This document shows, in pieces, positions 23,675-28,285 of a stretch of 28,285 nucleotides of DNA (positions are counted from its first letter, which is position 1; every line of letters starts with the position of its first letter). The notes under the pieces are model-generated. The model had not been told where the DNA came from, made no database searches, and was given only the letters and a program-made list of their open reading frames with translations. Origin of the DNA: CAZNDN01 sp964571815 (lineage in GTDB: Bacteria; Fibrobacterota; Chitinivibrionia; Chitinivibrionales; WJKA01); the NCBI GenBank assembly GCA_964571815.1, contig CAZNDN010000042.1, positions 1 to 28,285 on the forward strand. The letters run 5' to 3'. The position numbers and the translations under genes are program-made.

Positions 23675-25987
23675 ATGCCCAAACCCAGGCCGCCGAAGCA
23701 GAAACGAGACGGGAAAGCGGGAAGAAACACGATCCGGAGAACATACAACGATGCCGTCAAACTGGAAGCCGCGGCTTTCGAGGGTGCGGTCTTCCGCATT
23801 CGCGCATCGGGCCACGACCCCTGTCGCGAAAGCCTCCTGGAGCGGTACGGGTGTATCAACCCCCTCACGCCGGCATCCGGCATCAGGCGCACCGCGCATT
23901 CATTGACCACATCGGACAACCACTGCCTCACCCTGTCGGCACAACCCGGTTTTACCCTCGCGCGCGCGGGCACGACCCTCACGAAGACACGTTCCGGAAC
24001 AAAGGTTGCCACGGCGCCGACACACTATAGCAACAAGGGCTACCGGCTCGACCTGCCGCTGCACCGGAGTGAGAAACTCATCGGTTTCGGCGACCACCAG
24101 CGCAAACAACTCCCGCTCAACGGCCTGTCGGGCTCCTTGTGGATTACGTACAAACTGAACCACGTTCCGGTCCCGTTTTTCATGAGCAGCCGGGGCTACG
24201 GAATCTTCTTCAACACCACCCGAAAAGTGCAGTTCGATTTCGGGCGCCGGCAGACGACGCAGTCAACGGTCGCGGTGGCCGGAGACATGCTTGACATCTA
24301 TGTCATTACGGGCGAATCGTACGACGATATGATCAGGAAGTATACCTCGCTGACCGGGCGCCCGTCGCTGCCCCCGCGCTCGGCATTCGGCCTGTGGATG
24401 CTGCTCAACGAGCATGCCAATGCGCACGAGGCGGTCGAGATCGCGCGGCTCATGCGCAGGGAGCGCATCCCCTGCGACAATATCGGACTTGAGCCGGGAT
24501 GGATGGATACCTACTACGACTACACGGTCAACAAGGACTGGAGTACGCAGCGGTTCAAGTACATGGGCGAGGCGCAGCACTATCGAGGCGGACCGTCGGC
24601 CATGATCCGCACCCTGCGGCGCCTGGGATTCAATACCGGGCTGTGGCTCAACAGTCGCTACGATTTCACGTGGGAAGAGGAACGAAGGGTAGGGGAGCGG
24701 GGAGAGACGATTGAGGTTCGGCGGGAAGAGGAGTCGCTTGAAGGGATCGAGATTTCCCACGAGGACGAGCAGGTTGGGCACGATCCGGTACGCATGGATA
24801 CGCACACCATTCCGGAGCAGCCGTGGTTTGCGCACCTGGAGAAGTTTGTCGACGACGGCGTGCGGTTTTTCAAGATCGATCCCGCGCTCCTGATCAATGA
24901 ATTTCCCGACAGACTGTACGGCAACGGCCGTCGCGACGACGAGATGCACAACCTGGCCTACATGCTCTGCTCCAGGCAGACATGCGGGGGATATGAGACC
25001 ATGACCGGACGGCGGCCGTACCTGATCTCCTGCGGCGGGTGGGCCGGCGTGCAGCGTTTCTCCGGCACCTGGACCGGGGACACGGGCGGCGGGGAGCAGC
25101 CCATGTGCGGTATTTTGCAGGATGCGGTTGTGGGGCATGCGTTTGCCACGTGCGATATGAATACGACATCGCTTGAAGGGATTCACATGGGATTTCTCCT
25201 CCCCTGGGCGCTGATCAACTCGTGGCAGAGCTTCGAGTACCCTCCGTATCAGGATGATTTTCTGATGGGTGTGTTTCGGGACTACGCCACGCTGCGCATG
25301 AGGCTCGTTCCCTACCTCTATTCACTCGCCCACCAGGCTGCGCGCAGCGGGCGCGCGCTCGCGCGGCCCATGATGCTGGCGTATCCGGATGCGGCACAGG
25401 CGTATGATCTGCGACGGCAGTTCCTGCTGGGGGATTCACTGCTGGTGAATGTGTACGGCCGCAACGTGACGCTGCCGGCGGGGGAGTGGTTCGATTACTG
25501 GAACAATACGGTGGTACGGGGGAAGTGGAAATCGGTCCGGCACGATTTCCCGCGCAACCGGGGCGGACACCTGTTCGTGAGGGAGGGCGGAATCGTGCCG
25601 CTGGGACCGGTTCGGCAGTACACCTCGGAGGGTGCGCCGGAGACGATTACCTGGCAGATCTTCCCCGGCGCGGAGCCGAGTGAGTTTACGTTGTACACCG
25701 ATGACGGCGATTCGCTGGAGTATCGCAACGGCGCCTACGCGGCAGTCACGCTTTTCTGCAAACCTTCCATGAATGGTCTCAGAATCGAGTGGGGGAAGAT
25801 CGAGGGCAGGGAACCGAAAAGAATTGAGCGCATGACGCACGCCTTTGAAATCCTGGGACACCGAAGTGTGACGAAAGTCGGGGTTGGCGGGCGAAAGGTC
25901 GAGCACGAATTCGACAGTGGCGCCAATCGCATCCGGTTCGGTCCGGTGAAGACCGGGGAGAGGGTTGAGGTGGAGTGGGGGGAGTGA
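23675..25987 (+). CDS. Glycoside hydrolase family 31 (alpha-glucosidase/xylosidase type)
   Basis: A 770-residue retaining glycosidase of family GH31, which cleaves alpha-linked glucose, xylose or related sugars. After a basic, Lys/Arg-rich start, residues 28-230 form the N-terminal beta-sandwich (YNDAVKLEAAAFEGAVFRIR, LIGFGDHQRKQLPLNG). The barrel follows from about 230 (PSLPPRSAFGLWMLLNEH, IPCDNIGLEPGWMD). The nucleophile is Asp402 in VRFFKIDPALL and the acid/base is Asp469 in GTWTGDTGGG. A very charged insert lies at about 332-375 (Glu/Arg-rich). The C-terminal beta domains include LLGDSLLVNVYGRNVTLPAG and FTLYTDDGDSLEY. No signal peptide is seen, so it is probably cytoplasmic. AAAGGAG lies 13-14 bases ahead of the ATG, longer than usual. 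Substrate specificity cannot be read by eye. Confidence 0.92.
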   Translation: MPKPRPPKQKRDGKAGRNTIRRTYNDAVKLEAAAFEGAVFRIRASGHDPCRESLLERYGCINPLTPASGIRRTAHSLTTSDNHCLTLSAQPGFTLARAGTTLTKTRSGTKVATAPTHYSNKGYRLDLPLHRSEKLIGFGDHQRKQLPLNGLSGSLWITYKLNHVPVPFFMSSRGYGIFFNTTRKVQFDFGRRQTTQSTVAVAGDMLDIYVITGESYDDMIRKYTSLTGRPSLPPRSAFGLWMLLNEHANAHEAVEIARLMRRERIPCDNIGLEPGWMDTYYDYTVNKDWSTQRFKYMGEAQHYRGGPSAMIRTLRRLGFNTGLWLNSRYDFTWEEERRVGERGETIEVRREEESLEGIEISHEDEQVGHDPVRMDTHTIPEQPWFAHLEKFVDDGVRFFKIDPALLINEFPDRLYGNGRRDDEMHNLAYMLCSRQTCGGYETMTGRRPYLISCGGWAGVQRFSGTWTGDTGGGEQPMCGILQDAVVGHAFATCDMNTTSLEGIHMGFLLPWALINSWQSFEYPPYQDDFLMGVFRDYATLRMRLVPYLYSLAHQAARSGRALARPMMLAYPDAAQAYDLRRQFLLGDSLLVNVYGRNVTLPAGEWFDYWNNTVVRGKWKSVRHDFPRNRGGHLFVREGGIVPLGPVRQYTSEGAPETITWQIFPGAEPSEFTLYTDDGDSLEYRNGAYAAVTLFCKPSMNGLRIEWGKIEGREPKRIERMTHAFEILGHRSVTKVGVGGRKVEHEFDSGANRIRFGPVKTGERVEVEWGE

Positions 25988-25990
25988 AGC

Positions 25991-26023
25991 GAAGGGCAAA
26001 GTTCTAAGGACAAAGAACAAGAA
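25991..26023 (+). repeat. 33-bp direct repeat, copy 1
   Basis: A stretch built from GTTCTAAGGACAAAGAACAA, repeated with one difference at 26084-26116. It lies a few bases after the GH31 stop. GTTCTaaggacaaAGAAC also makes a short internal inverted repeat. Confidence 0.8.
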
Positions 26024-26060
26024 AGGCTGTGCAGTCCGCACCTTGGTGTAGTCCGGTATC

Positions 26061-26075
26061 CACCTTGTGTGGCAC
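26061..26075 (+). repeat. 15-mer CACCTTGTGTGGCAC, isolated copy
   Basis: This is the same 15-mer that bounds the left side of the 26143-26250 element, here without its partner. It may be the remaining end of a deleted copy. Confidence 0.7.
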
Positions 26076-26083
26076 CGGGGGGT

Positions 26084-26116
26084 GAAGGACAAAGTTCTAA
26101 GGACAAAGAACAAGAA
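26084..26116 (+). repeat. 33-bp direct repeat, copy 2
   Basis: This repeats 25991-26023 with one base changed. A degenerate third copy can be followed at 26253-26286 (CAAGGACAAATCTCTGAGG). Confidence 0.8.
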
Positions 26117-26142
26117 CCGCAAAAGCACTTTGCAGGTAAATC

Positions 26143-26250
26143 CACCTTGTGTGGCACCGACGTCCTCGTCGGTGATTTGCTCAACTCACTGCACTTACTC
26201 TTCCAGTAGTGGTTCAAACACTGTCAGGGATGACAGTGCCACACAAGGTG
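26143..26250. repeat. 108-bp MITE-like element with perfect 15-bp inverted ends
   Basis: CACCTTGTGTGGCAC (26143-26157) and GTGCCACACAAGGTG (26236-26250) are exact reverse complements. Between them are two further hairpins, ACCGACG/CGTCGGT (26157-26174) and CTGTCA/TGACAG (26221-26236). The whole could fold as one long cruciform or RNA stem. No open frame lies inside. No clear target-site duplication flanks it. Confidence 0.65.
26161..26240 (+). repeat. 80-bp direct repeat, copy 1
   Basis: This aligns without gaps to 26402-26481 with about three or four substitutions. It covers most of the interior of the MITE-like element and ends in the CTGTCAGGGATGACAG hairpin. Confidence 0.85.
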
Positions 26251-26367
26251 AGCAAGGACAAATCTCTGAGGTCAAAGTACAAAGGCCCGAAGATCAGCGC
26301 TCAATGAAATCGAGGTGTACCCCGGTCCCCCGTGAGCCACGACTTCCTCCACTGACTATGCTTCCAT

Positions 26368-26392
26368 TCCGCATTCGACATTCCGCATTCCT
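26368..26392 (+). repeat. Short tandem repeat ATTCCGCATTC
   Basis: Two exact 11-base copies (26368-26378 and 26382-26392) are separated by 3 bases, between the two 80-bp repeats. Confidence 0.7.
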
Positions 26393-26401
26393 CAATCGTG
26401 G

Positions 26402-26481
26402 CGTCCTCGTCGGTGATTTGCTCAACCCACTGCACTTACTCTACCAGTAGTGGATCAAACACTGTCAGGGATGACAGTGCC
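26402..26481 (+). repeat. 80-bp direct repeat, copy 2
   Basis: This lacks the 15-bp inverted ends that enclose copy 1, but keeps the CTGTCA/TGACAG hairpin (26462-26477). The duplication covers the core of the element only. Confidence 0.85.
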
Positions 26482-26534
26482 GCATGAAGGGAGCAGGAAT
26501 GGATGAGCAAGGCTCAAGCATCCAGTATCCCAAT

Positions 26535-26571
26535 CGAAAGAGCGCCGTAGGTGCGGCATGTCTGTAGAAAA
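26535..26571 (+). repeat. REP-like palindromic motif
   Basis: GCCGTAGGTGCGGC forms a short stem (GCCG/CGGC), and GTAG occurs both inside it and just after (TCTGTAG). A GTAG-headed hairpin is the usual form of REP sequences moved by RAYT transposases. Only one copy is in the window and no RAYT gene is seen, so this is a suggestion. Confidence 0.35.
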
Positions 26572-26737
26572 CGCAACAACCCGAGAGAATCCCGAGGCCC
26601 GCAGGGTCGGCATGGTCTTCTTTCTCAAGAGGCGCATCGCCGCTGGGGCAACCCGGGTCTTGTCCCTCCCAACGACCCCTCCTCCCGACACCGGTCCCAA
26701 TCCGCATTCGGTGGTGATCCTCCGACGCGACCGGATC
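26572..26737. other. Intergenic stretch downstream of the PAS kinase
   Basis: No gene is recognised. Open frames on both strands have Arg/Pro-rich composition. No intrinsic terminator for the leftward kinase is evident. Confidence 0.35.
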
Positions 26738-28285
26738 TCACTCTCGCGGTTGCAGGGTGAAATGAAACGCGGTTCCCTTGCCTTCCTCGCTGTCGAACCA
26801 CAACTTCCCGCCGTGGGCCTCGACTGCCGTCTTGACAATGGGTAACCCCAGCCCGGTCCCGGTGATATTGAGGGCGTTGACTCCGCGCCGGAACTTCTCC
26901 ATCACCTCGTCACGCGCGTCCTGGGGAATGCCGATACCGTTGTCCTCAACGGTGAATACATCCTCGGGACTCCGCTCGATCCGGATCGTTCTTCCGGGCC
27001 CCTCGCCGATATAGTTCACCGCGTTGCCGATGAGGTTCATGAATATTTTCATCACCGATTTCCGGTCGGCCCGAAGTCCTTTTCCATCGACCGATTCCCG
27101 CTGCACGGTAATCCGCTTCCGCTCGATTTCGGACCGCAGTTGTGAAAGCACTTCGGTGAGGACTTCGCCGACGTCAACCTCTTCCATCTGAAGCATCTCC
27201 TTACCCGACTCCAGGCGCGCGCAGGCGAGCAGGTCTTCGAGCATGCTCTGCATGTAATCGATCGACTGGTAGGCCGTATCCATGCTCTCCCGCGCATCGT
27301 CGTCCATTTTCGTGCGCATCCCGTCGTCCAGTACCGACAAAGTCATTTTCAGCGCGGCCAGGGGTTTTTTCAAATCGTGATTGACCATGTCCGTGAACTC
27401 GAGCACCTCGCGGTTTTTCTCTTCGAGCCGGTGCTGGGTTGCTTTCAGTTCGGTGATGTCACGCATGCTGCCGAAGATCACCGGCTTGCCTTTCCAGCGG
27501 ATGATGCGGGCCGATGTCAAGGCGCTGCGCCGGTCCCCGCGGCGGCTGAAAACGACACCTTCAAGGTTGTCCAGCTTTCCTCCCGACAGGAGGAATTCCA
27601 TCAGTTTCGGTTGGCGGCGCGCGTGCTCGGGCGAGACGAGGTCGGCCGGCGACATACGCAGAAGCTCTTCCCTGGTATAGCCGAACAGGTCGCACATGGC
27701 CCGGTTGACCTCGACAAACGTGTTCGTTTCGGTGTGGACCAGGTGCAGCGCTTCGGAGGAAACCTCGAACATCGTCCTGAATCCCTCTTCCGACTGGCGG
27801 AGTGCATCTTCCATGCGCTTGTGCTCGGTGATATCGTGGGCAATGCCTTCCACGGCAATCACCGTACCGTCGGCGTCGAACACCGGGACTTCGGATACTT
27901 CAAGCCAATGGGCGCTTCCGTTCTTGTGATAGATTTCAACCTCGTAGGCCGGCTGCGCGATTCCCTCGATACTCTTGCGGCTGTGCTCCTCGACCTCTTT
28001 GTTCACGGGATCGTCGGTGAGATACTCGCCGAAATGGGTCATGAATTCTTCGACATCATAGCCGAGTATGGATGTGATCGAGGGACTGAGGTACGTGAAG
28101 ATGCCGTCGGTGTTGTGGGCGTAGAAGAAAAACTGCCTGCGCAGACCGTCGACGATACGGTGGAAACTGGCCCTGCTCGCCTGGAGTTCTTCCCGAACCA
28201 GACGCCCTTCGGCGGCCCGCGCCACCGTCCTGGTCACGGCTTCCAGCAGCCGGTACTCTTCCGGCAGGAAAGGGTCCCCGCGGGT
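26738..28285 (-). CDS. PAS-PAS sensor histidine kinase, N-terminus beyond window
   Basis: 515 residues are visible, read leftward, and the frame stays coding to the right edge (PFLPEEYRLLEAVTRTVARA), so the true start lies outside; a GTG at 28237 is internal. Two PAS folds are seen (about 40-158, with YLSPSITSILGY and GIAHDITEHKRMEDAL, and about 165-280, with EVNRAMCDLFGYTREELLRM and GSMRDITELKA). Next come a HisKA domain with His303 in NHDLKKPLAALKM and an HATPase_c domain (NLIGNAVNYIGEG, VEDNGIGIP, GTGLGLPIVK). The HDLKKPL form resembles phytochrome-like and PAS-rich soluble kinases. No transmembrane segment is in the visible part. No response regulator is adjacent, so the partner is unknown. 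Confidence 0.9.
   Translation of the reverse strand, partial: TRGDPFLPEEYRLLEAVTRTVARAAEGRLVREELQASRASFHRIVDGLRRQFFFYAHNTDGIFTYLSPSITSILGYDVEEFMTHFGEYLTDDPVNKEVEEHSRKSIEGIAQPAYEVEIYHKNGSAHWLEVSEVPVFDADGTVIAVEGIAHDITEHKRMEDALRQSEEGFRTMFEVSSEALHLVHTETNTFVEVNRAMCDLFGYTREELLRMSPADLVSPEHARRQPKLMEFLLSGGKLDNLEGVVFSRRGDRRSALTSARIIRWKGKPVIFGSMRDITELKATQHRLEEKNREVLEFTDMVNHDLKKPLAALKMTLSVLDDGMRTKMDDDARESMDTAYQSIDYMQSMLEDLLACARLESGKEMLQMEEVDVGEVLTEVLSQLRSEIERKRITVQRESVDGKGLRADRKSVMKIFMNLIGNAVNYIGEGPGRTIRIERSPEDVFTVEDNGIGIPQDARDEVMEKFRRGVNALNITGTGLGLPIVKTAVEAHGGKLWFDSEEGKGTAFHFTLQPRE

Noticed and set aside
23147..23899. A long N-terminal extension of PurU to 23899
   Set aside because: The extra residues have random composition and no family match. 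The ACT domain begins right at 23146.
1..28285. tRNA, rRNA or CRISPR arrays
   Set aside because: No clover-leaf with a TpsiC-like arm, no rRNA signature and no regularly spaced direct repeats were seen. The repeats present are too far apart or unevenly nested.

Overview
The window looks like chromosomal DNA of a GC-rich Gram-negative bacterium. The best placement I can offer is Fibrobacterota, probably the Chitinivibrionia side. This is inferred from a TIGR02147-family regulator translationally coupled to a large secreted-type protein with carboxypeptidase-regulatory, Fn3 and NHL-like regions, a beta-helix exoprotein with an extra C-terminal domain, and a dense population of intergenic repeats. 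No rRNA or universal marker gene is present, so the placement is tentative.

Left part (1-10300): a leftward ribbon-helix-helix-type gene is cut by the window edge. A class-I glutamine amidotransferase and a Phd/ParE-type toxin-antitoxin pair follow. Next is a three-gene signalling operon: a sensor kinase with two tandem periplasmic solute-binding domains, a stand-alone receiver, and a REC-PAS-kinase-REC hybrid. A leftward secreted beta-helix protein comes after it. Three gapless copies of a 140-bp repeat (1991-2130, 7761-7900, 9911-10050), all in one orientation, separate these modules. Two of the copies bracket the beta-helix gene.

Middle (10230-15240): perR with a promoter and a perfect 17-bp operator-like palindrome, then katG and a terminator, forms a peroxide-stress unit. 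A leftward AraC-family regulator and a rightward UROD-superfamily protein are divergently arranged.

Accessory island (about 15700-19250): an unassigned small frame, an XRE repressor-like gene, a DUF5659 protein, a frameshifted and truncated remnant resembling a toprim-type primase, a small coiled-coil protein and a tail-fibre/adhesin-like protein with five VGIGT repeats. The promoter ahead of the last two genes carries a run of nine G inside its -35/-10 spacer, a classic arrangement for phase variation. I read the island as a decayed phage or integrative element that keeps a possibly switchable surface or tail protein.

Right part (19250-28285): the TIGR02147 regulator and lipoprotein-like operon, purU (formyltetrahydrofolate deformylase), a short remnant resembling the end of a PA14-type carbohydrate protein followed by a perfect 16-bp hairpin, a GH31 glycosidase, a 0.7-kb intergenic stretch of nested direct and inverted repeats, and a PAS sensor kinase cut by the right edge.
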